Source of the DNA: JANLSO01 sp031362405
Lineage (GTDB): Bacteria > Actinomycetota > Thermoleophilia > Miltoncostaeales > Miltoncostaeaceae
DNA: 43,270 nt
NCBI GenBank assembly: GCA_031362405.1
Contig: JANLSO010000210.1
Span: 1-43,270, forward strand
Direction of reading: 5' to 3'
Made by a program: the position numbers and the translations under genes. Numbering within the stretch: position 1 is the first letter of the stretch; each line of letters starts with the position of its first letter. The notes under the pieces were generated by a model that was not told where the DNA came from, did no database searches, and saw nothing but the letters and a program-made list of their open reading frames with translations. This document shows positions 16,679-24,409 of the stretch, in pieces.

Positions 16679-17149
16679 ATGTTGAACCGACTGCTCTTCA
16701 ACCCCGACGGCACCGTGCAGTTTCGACGCATGGTCATCACCGTCGGGTGCCTCATCGGGCTGGCACTTTTCAGCATCATCATGCTGATGGCGACCCCGAT
16801 CTGGAACGGCAACACGCTCGCCCAGAGCATCTGGGTCATGTTTGCGGTCGTGATCTTGAAGCTGCCGCTGGTGTTCTTTTTGTGGTGGCTCATCGTGCGC
16901 AACAAGGAGATCCCCGGCGTTCCCGTGGTCTGGGGTGATCGCGAGGTTGCGGAGATCCTCGACTACCTTCGCGATCAAGCGACGCGTGCGATGGATCTTC
17001 CCGACGGGTCGGCTCGCCTTGCCTATTTGGCCAAAGAGGCCTGGCACGTGGCCGACTGCGTCGACGGCTCCGGCAAGGGCGACGCCGTCAGCGTCGCCCT
17101 GTCGATCGACGAACTCGCCGCCCGCAGCCGCGGCCGCCGCATGGCGTAA
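16679..17149 (+). CDS. Unknown two-helix membrane protein
   Basis: 156 residues. Two membrane helices (about 19-41, VITVGCLIGLALFSIIMLMA, and about 52-72, VVILKLPLVFFLWWLIV) are followed by a soluble helical domain of about 80 residues (REVAEILDYLRDQATRAMDL, then AYLAKEAWHVADCVDG). I do not recognise the family. Codon use and the absence of overlapping genes support it being real. The ATG at 16679 lies 58 bases after the GGDEF/HD-GYP stop and has no strong SD; a GATGAT 9 bases upstream is a poor -10. A terminator-like hairpin follows. Confidence 0.7.
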   Translation: MLNRLLFNPDGTVQFRRMVITVGCLIGLALFSIIMLMATPIWNGNTLAQSIWVMFAVVILKLPLVFFLWWLIVRNKEIPGVPVVWGDREVAEILDYLRDQATRAMDLPDGSARLAYLAKEAWHVADCVDGSGKGDAVSVALSIDELAARSRGRRMA

Positions 17150-17157
17150 GCCCGGTG

Positions 17158-17185
17158 CCCGGGACGCAAAAACAAACGCCCCGGG
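17158..17185. terminator. Terminator-like hairpin between convergent genes
   Basis: CCCGGGACG (17158-17166) pairs with CGCCCCGGG (17177-17185) with one mismatch; the 10-base loop is A-rich (CAAAAACAAA). It lies between the stop of the two-helix membrane protein (17149) and the stop of the hydrolase (17201), so it could end transcripts from both sides. No T-run follows. Confidence 0.4.
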
Positions 17186-17200
17186 TCGCCGCGGCGTAAA

Positions 17201-17764
17201 TCAGAGTCGCGTGAGGAAGCTCAGGATCCGCTTTCGCATGAGGACGGAGGCGGCCGGGTCGTAGTCGAGCAAGTCGGGGTCGTCGAAGAGGTGGCCGGAA
17301 CCGGGGTACAGGTGCAACTGGCCGTCGGTTGATTCGTCGGCAAGGGCCGCAGCGATCGGGAGGTCGACCCATGCGTCGTCACGCATGGTGTGGATCTCGA
17401 GCGGAACGACGACGGGCCACGGTACCGCGAAGGCCGCCGAGGGGAGGGCCCCGTGCATCAGAACCGCCCCGCGCGCGCCGGGGCGAGTCTGGGCGAGCAA
17501 CTGCGCGGGCGCCGCGCCGAGCGAGAACCCCGAGTAGACGAGGTCGGTGGGCAGGTCGGCGACGGCGTTCTGCGCGCGCTGGCCGATCTCGGGGATCCCG
17601 AGGGTGTCACGGTAGGCGATTCCGGCGTCGAGGTCGTCGAATACGTGCCCGTCGTAGAGGTCGGGAACATGAACGGTGTGTCCGGCCGCGCGCAGGTGAT
17701 CGGCGAAGCCCTGAACCCCTGGTCGAAGGCCGAGGGCGGAGTGGAAGATCACGATGTCAGTCAT
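17201..17764 (-). CDS. Dienelactone-hydrolase-like alpha/beta hydrolase
   Basis: 187 residues. The N-terminus TDIVIFHSALGLRPGVQGFA, then DHLRAAGHTVHVPDLYDGHV, matches the DLH family. The nucleophile elbow is normally GxCxGG; here it reads YSGFSLGAAPAQLLA, so a serine takes the cysteine's place, as in many DLH-like proteins of actinobacteria. The late acid and histidine are in the segment IHTMRDDAWVD and YPGSGHLFDDPDL. It is a soluble hydrolase with unknown ester substrate. The ATG at 17764 is chosen; a GTG lies three codons upstream. It diverges from tetR across 45 bases that contain a perfect inverted repeat, so TetR probably represses it. Confidence 0.82.
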   Translation of the reverse strand: MTDIVIFHSALGLRPGVQGFADHLRAAGHTVHVPDLYDGHVFDDLDAGIAYRDTLGIPEIGQRAQNAVADLPTDLVYSGFSLGAAPAQLLAQTRPGARGAVLMHGALPSAAFAVPWPVVVPLEIHTMRDDAWVDLPIAAALADESTDGQLHLYPGSGHLFDDPDLLDYDPAASVLMRKRILSFLTRL

Positions 17765-17769
17765 ATTGC

Positions 17770-17797
17770 ACACCGTACAGCTTTTGTTGGACGGTGT
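17770..17797. promoter_or_regulatory. Likely TetR operator with two divergent leaderless promoters
   Basis: A perfect inverted repeat, ACACCGT (17770-17776) and ACGGTGT (17791-17797), with a 14-base spacer. On the plus strand TACAGT (17797-17802) ends 7 bases before the tetR ATG at 17810. On the minus strand TACGGT (17777-17772) ends 7 bases before the hydrolase ATG at 17764. Each -10-like hexamer lies in or touches one arm, so a repressor bound here would block both. No -35 consensus is evident. The operator role is inferred from position and symmetry. Confidence 0.6.
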
Positions 17798-17809
17798 ACA
17801 GTCTGCCGG

Positions 17810-18448
17810 ATGGGTCGCCTACCCGGAGAACGTGCAGGCTTGCGTCGCGAGGACGTCGTTGCGGCGGCTCTGGCGATCCTGCGGCGTGACGGCCTGGACG
17901 CCGTCTCGATGCGGCGCGTTGCCACCGACCTCGGCGTGGCCCCAAACGCTCTCTACAGCCACGTGCCCGACAAGTCGGCTCTGATCGACGCGTTGATGGA
18001 CGCGGTGCTCGTCGATATCGCGGTTCCCGCCCGCGGCGGATGGCGCGCCCGCGTGGAAGGCATCCTGACCAACACCCGCCGCGTTCTGCTTGCCCATCCC
18101 GACCTCGTGCCCTTGTTCCTTGCTCGCCAGAGCGTGGGGACCAACGCGATGCGGCTCAGCGAGGCCATGCTCGCCGCTCTCCACGATGGAGGAGTCCGCG
18201 GTGAACCGGCAGTAAGGGCCATGCAGGTCCTGCTGATCCACACGATCGGGGCGACGGCCTTCGAGATCCCTCGGCGTGATGATCCCGATCCGGCCGGCCG
18301 GGCACGGCGCGGCCGGCAGGCGGCTGAGGTCCTCGGCGAAACCCATCCGCGGACGCATGCGGTGGCGGAACACTTGTCGCGTTACGCCGGTGAAAAGGCC
18401 TTCCGAACCGGCCTGGGCTGGCTCCTCGACGGTATGTCGGCGCCATAG
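17810..18448 (+). CDS. TetR-family transcriptional regulator
   Basis: 212 residues. The helix-turn-helix is at residues 12-60: LRREDVVAAALAILRRDGLD, then AVSMRRVATDLGVAPNALYS, HVPDKSALIDALMDAVL. The rest is helical and variable, typical of a ligand-binding C-terminal domain (TetR_C-like: LLAHPDLVPLFLARQSVG). It starts at the ATG directly downstream of the divergent operator, probably on a leaderless mRNA. The likely target is the hydrolase gene and itself. The ligand is unknown. thrS begins 49 bases downstream but has its own -10-like sequence. Confidence 0.9.
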   Translation: MGRLPGERAGLRREDVVAAALAILRRDGLDAVSMRRVATDLGVAPNALYSHVPDKSALIDALMDAVLVDIAVPARGGWRARVEGILTNTRRVLLAHPDLVPLFLARQSVGTNAMRLSEAMLAALHDGGVRGEPAVRAMQVLLIHTIGATAFEIPRRDDPDPAGRARRGRQAAEVLGETHPRTHAVAEHLSRYAGEKAFRTGLGWLLDGMSAP

Positions 18449-18485
18449 GCGCACGGCTCATCTTCAGGCGCTCCGGGACGATCGA

Positions 18486-18491
18486 TACCAT
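18486..18491 (+). promoter_or_regulatory. -10-like hexamer of thrS (leaderless start)
   Basis: TACCAT ends 6 bases before the thrS ATG (18498), and no SD sequence lies between. Transcription would start at or next to the ATG. No good -35 is visible. Confidence 0.4.
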
Positions 18492-18497
18492 CCGCCC

Positions 18498-20405
18498 ATG
18501 AGAATCAGCCTTCCTGATGGATCACCGCTCGAACTCGCGGATGGCGCCACCGGCCACGACGTGGCGACGGCCATCGGCCCGGGGCTCGCCCGCGCCGCGG
18601 TGGCGATCGTCGTCAACGGTGACATGCAGGATCTCGCCCTGCCCGTTCCCGATGACGCGGCGGTATCGATCGTGACGGCCAAAAGCGGCGACGAGTACCT
18701 CGGGGTGATGCGCCACTCGGCCGCGCATGTCATGGCCGAGGCCGTTCAGACCGTGATTCCTGGGGCGCAGTTCGGGTTCGGGCCCGCAATCGACGACGGC
18801 TTCTACTACGACTTCGATCTTCCGCGGCCGCTCACCGAGGACGATTTCCCCGCGATCGAAGCCGAGATGAAGCGGATCATCTCCGACAAGGCCCCTTTTC
18901 AACGCACCGAGATGAGCATCGCCGACGCCCGCGCGTACTTCGCCGAGCACGGTCAACCGTACAAGGTCGATCAGATCGACGAGCTCGAGCGCAAAGGCGA
19001 GACGACCGTCTCCCTGTACCGCCAGCGAGACTTCGTGGATCTCTGCCGGGGGCCCCACGTCGGCGAGACCAAGAAGATCAACGCCGTCAAGCTGATGTCG
19101 GTCGCCGGCGCCTATTGGCGCGGGAGCGAGAAGAATCCGATGCTCACCCGGCTCTACGCCACGGCATTCCTGAGCCAAGCCGACCTCGACGCCCACCTCG
19201 AACGACTCGAGCAGGCCCGTGCCCGCGACCACCGCAAGGTGGGTCGCGAACTCGGCCTCTTCCACTTCGACGAGGCCGGCCCCGGGTTCCCGTTCTTCCT
19301 GCCCAAGGGCATGGTGATCGTCAACGGCATCAAGGGTGCGGTACGTCAGGAACTCGATGCAATGGGCTACGAGGAGATCCTCACGCCGACGATTCTGAGC
19401 GACCAGCTTTGGCACAAGAGCGGCCACTACGAGCACTACAAAGACAACATGTACTTCACCGAGGTCGACGGGCAGGGCTTCGCCATCAAGCCGATGAACT
19501 GTCCCGGCGCCTGCTTGGTGTTTCGCTCGCAGCGCCATAGCTACCGCGATCTGCCGATTCGGTACGCCGAGTTCGGCCATGTGCACCGCCACGAGCTGTC
19601 GGGCGTACTGCACGGCCTTTTTCGCGTTCGCGCCTTCACCCAGGATGACGCCCACATCTTTTGTCGCCTCGATCAGGTCCGCGACGAAGTGCAGGCCGTC
19701 CTCGACCTCATCGATCGCTTCTACGCGCGTTTCGGCTTCCACGACGTGCGGACGTTCCTGTCGACCCGCCCCGAGAAGGCGGCCGGTACGACGGAGATGT
19801 GGGACACCGCCGAGGCCGCCCTACGCGATGCCCTCGAGGGGCGTGAGTACGAGCTCAAGGAGGGTGACGGCGCGTTCTACGGGCCGAAGATCGACTTCCA
19901 GGTGACCGACACGATGGGCCGGGCATGGCAGCTCGGCACCTGCCAGCTCGACTTCTCGATGCCCGAGCGTTTCGACCTGTCGTTCGTGAACAGTGATGAC
20001 AACGAAGAGCGCCCGGTGATGATCCACCGCGCGGTGCTCGGGTCGATTGAGCGTTTTCTGGGGATCCTGATTGAAGACTGCGGCGGCGATTTCCCGTTCT
20101 GGCTGGCACCCGAGCAGGGCCGCGTGCTACCGGTCAGCGATCGGCACCAAGCGGCGGCCGATCAGGTCGTCGCCCAGCTCGGCGCGAAGGGTTTGCGGGT
20201 CACCGCCGACTCCCGTAGTGAGTCGGTCGGCCGGCGGATTCGTGACGGAGAGTTGGCGAAGATTCCATACCTGCTGGTAGTGGGCGACCGCGAGGTGGAG
20301 AGCGAGACCGTTTCCGTCCGCGCCCGCCATGGCGAAGACGCCGGCGCCGTTACCGTCGATGCCTTGGCCGAGGATCTGCTCGACCGTATCCAGCGTGGCG
20401 CGTGA
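18498..20405 (+). CDS. thrS: Threonyl-tRNA synthetase
   Basis: 635 residues, the standard size. An N-terminal TGS domain (MRISLPDGSPLELADGATGH) is followed by the editing domain with HSAAHVMAEAV (HxxxH) and the DLCRGPHVG segment, then the class II core. Motif 2 includes RYAEFGHVHRHELSGVLHGL, with FRVRAFTQDDAHIFC after it. MNCPGAC and DDAHIF carry the zinc-ligand cysteine and a histidine. Motif 3 is HRAVLGSIERFLGILIE. The C-terminal anticodon-binding domain covers the last 100 residues (ADQVVAQLGAKGLRVTADSR). It charges tRNA-Thr in the cytoplasm. No T-box-like leader precedes it; a leaderless start is suggested. Confidence 0.98.
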   Translation: MRISLPDGSPLELADGATGHDVATAIGPGLARAAVAIVVNGDMQDLALPVPDDAAVSIVTAKSGDEYLGVMRHSAAHVMAEAVQTVIPGAQFGFGPAIDDGFYYDFDLPRPLTEDDFPAIEAEMKRIISDKAPFQRTEMSIADARAYFAEHGQPYKVDQIDELERKGETTVSLYRQRDFVDLCRGPHVGETKKINAVKLMSVAGAYWRGSEKNPMLTRLYATAFLSQADLDAHLERLEQARARDHRKVGRELGLFHFDEAGPGFPFFLPKGMVIVNGIKGAVRQELDAMGYEEILTPTILSDQLWHKSGHYEHYKDNMYFTEVDGQGFAIKPMNCPGACLVFRSQRHSYRDLPIRYAEFGHVHRHELSGVLHGLFRVRAFTQDDAHIFCRLDQVRDEVQAVLDLIDRFYARFGFHDVRTFLSTRPEKAAGTTEMWDTAEAALRDALEGREYELKEGDGAFYGPKIDFQVTDTMGRAWQLGTCQLDFSMPERFDLSFVNSDDNEERPVMIHRAVLGSIERFLGILIEDCGGDFPFWLAPEQGRVLPVSDRHQAAADQVVAQLGAKGLRVTADSRSESVGRRIRDGELAKIPYLLVVGDREVESETVSVRARHGEDAGAVTVDALAEDLLDRIQRGA

Positions 20406-20597
20406 GTCATCGGTGCACGGGGGCTCTGCGACCGCTGTCGCCATCAAGAGATCGTCACGGCGCGACACTCGCGGCACTCCCTGTGCGCCCTCTCTCGCCA
20501 TGATCGCCGTTTCCCCAAGTATCCGCGACTGCCCATGCTGCGCTGCGCCGGCTTCGTTGAGGCCGGTGAGGGTGAACCGACCGGGACCAAGCAGTGA
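20402..20597 (+). CDS. Small zinc-ribbon-like protein with an apparent one-base frame break near its start
   Basis: From 20427 one frame encodes a four-cysteine protein: CDRCRHQEIVTARHSRHSLC, then ALSRHDRRFPKYPRLPMLRC and AGFVEAGEGEPTGTKQ, ending at 20597. This resembles short actinobacterial proteins with 'CdrCrh...LC...DprFpkYPrLPv..C.Gf'; I recall the pattern but no name. Its frame has no ATG, GTG or TTG start after the thrS stop. A GTG at 20402, overlapping the thrS stop as GTGA, is in another frame; removing one G from the five-G run at 20419-20423 joins the two and gives VSHRCTGLCDRC. The stop overlaps the next GTG as GTGA. Either the sequence has an error, the gene uses a rare start such as ATC at 20409, or it has just been broken. 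Confidence 0.6.
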
Positions 20598-20953
20598 GTA
20601 GGGTCGCCATCCGCAACTCCGCGATCGTCGCGGGAATCGCCGCGCTCGTGTTCCTGTCTCAGACCACCTTCAGCGCGTTCGCGATCTCGATCAACCAGGT
20701 CATCTTCATCCTGATGATCGCGGGCCTCGCCGTGTTCGCCTACCGGTACTTCACGGAGAACCAGCTGGCGTGGCTGGTCTTTACCCCCTGGCAGCGGCAG
20801 GCGCTCATCGGCTGCGCCATCGGGCTCGCGGCCCTCTTCCTGATCGGCTTTCCGTTGCTCGGGCCCATCATCAGCCCGCTCGGCGTGCTGGGCGTGATGG
20901 TTGCCCTCGGAGCCGCGATCTTCCTCATCATTCGGGACAGCCGCCGGCTCTGA
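20594..20953 (+). CDS. Unknown four-helix membrane protein
   Basis: 119 residues from a GTG that overlaps the stop of the zinc-ribbon frame by 4 bases. About four membrane helices can be seen: 10-28 (AIVAGIAALVFLSQTTFSAF), 31-50 (INQVIFILMIAGLAVFAYRY), 66-88 and 90-113 (SPLGVLGVMVALGAAIFLII). The end is basic (RDSRRL). The family is not recognised. It is the last member of a thrS-led group; the overlap suggests it is translated together with the small zinc-ribbon protein. Confidence 0.7.
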   Translation: MSRVAIRNSAIVAGIAALVFLSQTTFSAFAISINQVIFILMIAGLAVFAYRYFTENQLAWLVFTPWQRQALIGCAIGLAALFLIGFPLLGPIISPLGVLGVMVALGAAIFLIIRDSRRL

Positions 20954-21025
20954 TCGCGCGCACGGCGTTGCACCTCGGTTAGCTCCTCGGCACGGCTCGT
21001 GCGTCTTCGCGACGTCCCGCCTGCC

Positions 21026-21031
21026 TAGCGT
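21026..21031 (+). promoter_or_regulatory. -10-like hexamer of the TadE operon (leaderless start)
   Basis: TAGCGT ends 7 bases before the ATG at 21039. No SD is present. It fits the spacing seen before several other genes in this window. Confidence 0.4.
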
Positions 21032-21038
21032 GGCCGGT

Positions 21039-21386
21039 ATGAAATGTGCCGATCGCCAGCGGGGGCAGGCAGGGGCGGAGCTCCTGGCCCTCGTGCCCGC
21101 GCTTCTTCTTCTCGGGCTGATCTGCTGGCAGATCCTTGCGGCGGCCGCCACATGGCTGAATGCCGCCGGAGCGGCTCGCGTGGGCGCCCGCGCCGCCGCG
21201 GTGGGTGATCTCCCACGTGAGGCGGTGGGGCGTGTGGTGCGCATGGACGGGCCGCAGGGCGCCCGTTTGATCGAGCTCAAGGATGGCGAGGCTGGGCCGC
21301 GCGTACGGGTGAGCATCCCCGCACCTCGACCGGCCGGTGGGCCGTCTCTTGGCTGGCTGCGCGCCGAGGCGGAGGCCGGCCAATGA
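21039..21386 (+). CDS. TadE-like pseudopilin-type protein
   Basis: 115 residues. The N-terminus RQRGQAGAELLALVPALLLL, then GLICWQILAAAATW, is the typical TadE pattern: a short basic start, G(Q)xxxE, then one hydrophobic helix (about 12-38). The E (residue 14) after the glycine fits the +5 glutamate of pilin-like prepilin peptidase sites. The rest is a small periplasmic/outside domain with basic and acidic stretches. TadE-like proteins are minor pilins of Tad/Flp pili. No tadA, tadB, tadC or prepilin peptidase lies in the window. It is the first of three genes joined by 4-base overlaps. Confidence 0.72.
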   Translation: MKCADRQRGQAGAELLALVPALLLLGLICWQILAAAATWLNAAGAARVGARAAAVGDLPREAVGRVVRMDGPQGARLIELKDGEAGPRVRVSIPAPRPAGGPSLGWLRAEAEAGQ

Positions 21387-21646
21387 AGCGCGACCGGCAA
21401 CGGGGGCAGGCCGCGATCGAGTTGGTCGCCTGCATCCCGATAGTGATTGCCGCGGCCCTGATGGGATGGCAGCTGGCGGCCGTCGCATGGGCGGGAATCC
21501 GTGCCGAAGAGGAGGTCCGTCGGGCGGGGATCGCCGCGACGGGTCGTCCGGGAAGCCTCGTCGTGGTGACCGGTGAGGTGGCGGTTCCCGGCGTGCTCGG
21601 CCGTAGCCTCGAGATTCGCTCGCGCGGAGTGGTGCGCGCCCCGTGA
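21383..21646 (+). CDS. Second TadE-like protein
   Basis: 87 residues. The N-terminus RDRQRGQAAIELVACIPIVI, then AAALMGWQLAAVAWAG, has the same RGQAxxEL pattern and single helix (about 12-37) as the gene before it. The exposed part is only about 45 residues (EEEVRRAGIAATGRPGSLVV). The ATG overlaps the previous stop (ATGA), and its own stop overlaps the GTG of the next gene. The two may have arisen by tandem duplication, but they are diverged beyond the N-terminus. Confidence 0.72.
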   Translation: MKRDRQRGQAAIELVACIPIVIAAALMGWQLAAVAWAGIRAEEEVRRAGIAATGRPGSLVVVTGEVAVPGVLGRSLEIRSRGVVRAP

Positions 21647-22998
21647 GACGTCTGGGTGCGCATGAATCGGGCCAGGCCGCGCTGCCGACGCTCGCCCTGG
21701 CCGTACTGGTCCTTTTCGGGGCGTTCGGGGTGTTTGCCCTTGGCCGGGCGCACCTCGCGGCGGCCAGGGCCCAGCGCGTAGCCGATCTGGCGGCGATCTC
21801 GGCGGCGCGAGCACTGGTGGCCTCGCTGACCCGCGATCTCGCCTCCACACCCGATCCGCAGGCCGCCATGGCCCTGGCGCGCGCTGCGGCGGAGCCGTCG
21901 GCCGCCGCGGCGGGTGCGCAGATCGTTGCGGCGCGGATTCCCGATGGGCCGCTGCCGACGTCCGTCGAGATTGATGTCGCCGTGCCCGGGCCGTTCGGTA
22001 CCGCTGCCCACGCCCGAGCGCGCGCGGGGCTGCTGGTCACCGTCTCTGCGGCGACCGGGCACACTGGCTGGGCCAGCGGCGGTGGGTACAGCGGCCCGCT
22101 GGTCTACCGCGACGGGAAGCCCGCGTGCCCGTCGGTGATCGCGGCCTTCGACCTGATGGATACCGCGGCCCGCGGCGATGGCATCGATCTCGCGGTCGTC
22201 AGCGGCTTTCGCAGCGATGCCGAGCAGGCGGTGCTGTTCGCCGACCACCCCGACCCGAAGTGGGTCGCGCCACCGGGTCACAGCCGCCACCGTGAGGCGA
22301 CCGAACTCGATCTCGGTATGGGCGGTGGGGCGCAGCAATGGCTTCACGACAACGCGACCCGCTTCGGCTTTCTGCAGCGCTACAGCTGGGAGGAATGGCA
22401 TTTCGGCTACCTCCCCGGCTGCGCGGCCACGGTGACAACCCGGGCGCGTCGAATGGCCACACGATCTGACACCCTCGACATCGGCCAAACGCGCGGCGCC
22501 CGGCCGCTGCGTACCGTCGGCGCACGAAGCCGGGCCGCCACGGCGCTACCGGCGTGGGTACCCGAGCAGTATCGGCGGGCGGTCATTTCCGCGGCGGTCG
22601 CGAACGCTGTGCCGCCGGTCATTCTTGCGGCACTGCTTCAGAGCGAATCGAACTGGCGCCCCGATGCACGAAGCCCCGTCGGCGCGCTCGGCATCGCGCA
22701 GTTCATGCCCGGGACGGCGGCGGGAATGGGGCTGCGCAATCCGCTCGACCCGTTCCACGCGATTCCCGCCGCCGGCCGCCTTCTCGGCGGGCACCTGCGC
22801 ACCTTCGGGCGGATCGAGCTGGCGCTTGCCGCTTACAACGCCGGCCCAGGGGCCGTTCAGCAGTACAACGGCATTCCGCCGTACGCCGAGACCCAAGGCT
22901 ACGTGGCGAAGATCATGGCGCTTGCCGGTGGGGCAGCGTCTGTCACGGCAACTCCGGGATCGGGCATTGCACTGCTCTCAACCGCCGAGCCCCTCTGA
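21643..22998 (+). CDS. Fusion: Tad-like membrane anchor, VanY-type D,D-peptidase and lytic transglycosylase
   Basis: 451 residues from a GTG overlapping the previous stop (GTGA). Residues 8-40 are a Tad/Rv3654c-like start (ESGQAALPTLALAVLVLFGA), and 40-140 a helical-to-beta segment. Residues about 155-265 match the VanY/D-alanyl-D-alanine carboxypeptidase fold: SGFRSDAEQAVLF, then SRHREATELDLG with H216 and D223, and EEWHFGY with E251 and H253; the usual SxHxxGxAxD has alanine and glutamate at the glycine and alanine positions, but metal ligands and base are kept. Residues about 300-425 are an SLT domain: LLQSESNWRPDA with catalytic E335, GALGIAQFMPGTAAGMG and LALAAYNAGPGAVQQYNG. So it is anchored in the membrane with two peptidoglycan-cutting domains outside, perhaps to open the wall for a pilus. 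Confidence 0.8.
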   Translation: MRRLGAHESGQAALPTLALAVLVLFGAFGVFALGRAHLAAARAQRVADLAAISAARALVASLTRDLASTPDPQAAMALARAAAEPSAAAAGAQIVAARIPDGPLPTSVEIDVAVPGPFGTAAHARARAGLLVTVSAATGHTGWASGGGYSGPLVYRDGKPACPSVIAAFDLMDTAARGDGIDLAVVSGFRSDAEQAVLFADHPDPKWVAPPGHSRHREATELDLGMGGGAQQWLHDNATRFGFLQRYSWEEWHFGYLPGCAATVTTRARRMATRSDTLDIGQTRGARPLRTVGARSRAATALPAWVPEQYRRAVISAAVANAVPPVILAALLQSESNWRPDARSPVGALGIAQFMPGTAAGMGLRNPLDPFHAIPAAGRLLGGHLRTFGRIELALAAYNAGPGAVQQYNGIPPYAETQGYVAKIMALAGGAASVTATPGSGIALLSTAEPL

Positions 22999-23016
22999 GG
23001 GAGGTCGGCATCGGTC

Positions 23017-23022
23017 TAGGCT
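23017..23022 (+). promoter_or_regulatory. -10-like hexamer of the MFS gene (leaderless start)
   Basis: TAGGCT ends 7 bases before the ATG at 23030, with no SD between. It starts 19 bases after the stop of the fusion gene, so the exporter may have its own promoter. Confidence 0.35.
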
Positions 23023-23029
23023 GGGACGG

Positions 23030-24409
23030 ATGGCCGACACCGCGACCTCCACGTCCCCAAACCCGTGGCGGACTTTTCTCGTTGTGGCGATGGGCGTCTT
23101 CGTGGCGTACTTGGATGTGTTCATCGTCAACGTCGCGTTCCCCGACATCTCCCGGGAGTTCCCCGACGTCGGCATCTCGGGTCTGTCGTGGGTCCTCAAC
23201 GGCTACGCGATCGGCTTCGCCGCGCTCCTTGTGCCCGCCGGGCGGCTCGCCGACCTGATCGGGCGCAAGCGTGGGTTTCTGTTGGGGATGGCGGTCTTCA
23301 CCCTTGCGTCAGCGGCATGCGCCCTGGCCCCGAACCCCGCCGTTCTCGTCGCGACCCGCGTGGTGCAGTCGGCCGGCGCGGCGCTGGTCATCCCCACATC
23401 ACTCGCCCTACTGCTGGCGGCGTTCCCGCCCGAGCGGCGCGCGGCCGCGGTTGGTGCTTGGGGCGGCGTCGCGGCCATCTCGGCGGCGCTCGGGCCGGTG
23501 GCCGGAGGGCTCCTCGTCGAGGCGAGTTGGCGGTGGGTCTTCCTCGTCAACCTGCCCATCGGCCTGATCGCGATCGTCGCGGGCCGACGCCTCCTGATCG
23601 AAAGCCGCGACCCGGCGCGCGGACGCCTGCCGGATCCACTCGGCATCACGTTCTTGGCGACCGGCGTCGCGGCCCTTGCCCTCGCGATCGTCGAGGGGCC
23701 GTCGTGGGGATGGGCCAGTGGGCGCACGATCGGCGTCTTTGTCGCCGCGGCCGTTCTGCTGATGGGCTTTGCGCGCAGCTGTCTCGGGCATCCGGTGCCG
23801 GCGGTCGAGCTGTCGCTTCTGAAATCGCGCCCCTTTGCCGCCGCCAACGTGGTGTCGCTGATCTTCGGCGCAGGGTTCGCGGCGATGCTTCTTGCCCTGG
23901 TGCTGTTCACCGAGGGCGTCTGGGGCTACTCGGCGATACAGACCGGCTTGGCGATCGCTCCTGGCGCGGTGGTCGCCGGTATCGCATCGGTGTTCGTCGG
24001 GCGGTCGGCGAAACGGCTGCCCCCTCGGGAGGTGACCATCGTCGGCTGCGTGATCTTCGCGCTCGGCATCGGCTGGCTCCTGGCTCGTCTGGGCAATTCG
24101 CCGAACTACGTCATGGACATGCTGCCCGGGCAGCTGCTCGCCGGTTTCGGCATTGGTTTGGTGACGCCTTTGATGACCGTCGTTGCCGCCGCATCGCTCC
24201 CTCCGGCCAGATTCGCGACCGGCGGCGGGATCCTCAACGTCGCCCGTCAGATCGGCACGGTCCTCGGCATCGCGGTGCTCGTGGCGATCCTGGGTGCCGC
24301 TCCCGCCCTGGCCGACTTCCGTGTCGGCTGGTGGTTGATGATCGGTATCGCCGGCGCGTCGATGGTGGCCGCGTTGCCGATCACGCGGCCTGCTGCGGCG
24401 GGTCCTTAG
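23030..24409 (+). CDS. MFS transporter, DHA2 (EmrB/QacA-like) family
   Basis: 459 residues with about 13-14 hydrophobic helices. It has the motif D-type start LDVFIVNVAFPDISREF and the A-type loop GRLADLIGRKRGFLLG. Motif C is also present (ALGPVAGGLLVEASWRWVFL, then VNLPIGLIAI). This is typical of proton-driven drug exporters of 14 helices. The substrate cannot be predicted, and no regulator gene is adjacent. Its stop overlaps the ppk2 stop by 4 bases (convergent). Confidence 0.9.
   Translation: MADTATSTSPNPWRTFLVVAMGVFVAYLDVFIVNVAFPDISREFPDVGISGLSWVLNGYAIGFAALLVPAGRLADLIGRKRGFLLGMAVFTLASAACALAPNPAVLVATRVVQSAGAALVIPTSLALLLAAFPPERRAAAVGAWGGVAAISAALGPVAGGLLVEASWRWVFLVNLPIGLIAIVAGRRLLIESRDPARGRLPDPLGITFLATGVAALALAIVEGPSWGWASGRTIGVFVAAAVLLMGFARSCLGHPVPAVELSLLKSRPFAAANVVSLIFGAGFAAMLLALVLFTEGVWGYSAIQTGLAIAPGAVVAGIASVFVGRSAKRLPPREVTIVGCVIFALGIGWLLARLGNSPNYVMDMLPGQLLAGFGIGLVTPLMTVVAAASLPPARFATGGGILNVARQIGTVLGIAVLVAILGAAPALADFRVGWWLMIGIAGASMVAALPITRPAAAGP

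Noticed and set aside
20409..20411. ATC as start codon of the small zinc-ribbon protein
   Set aside because: ATC starts are very rare; a one-base change in the G run gives a normal GTG start with GTGA coupling to thrS, which is simpler.
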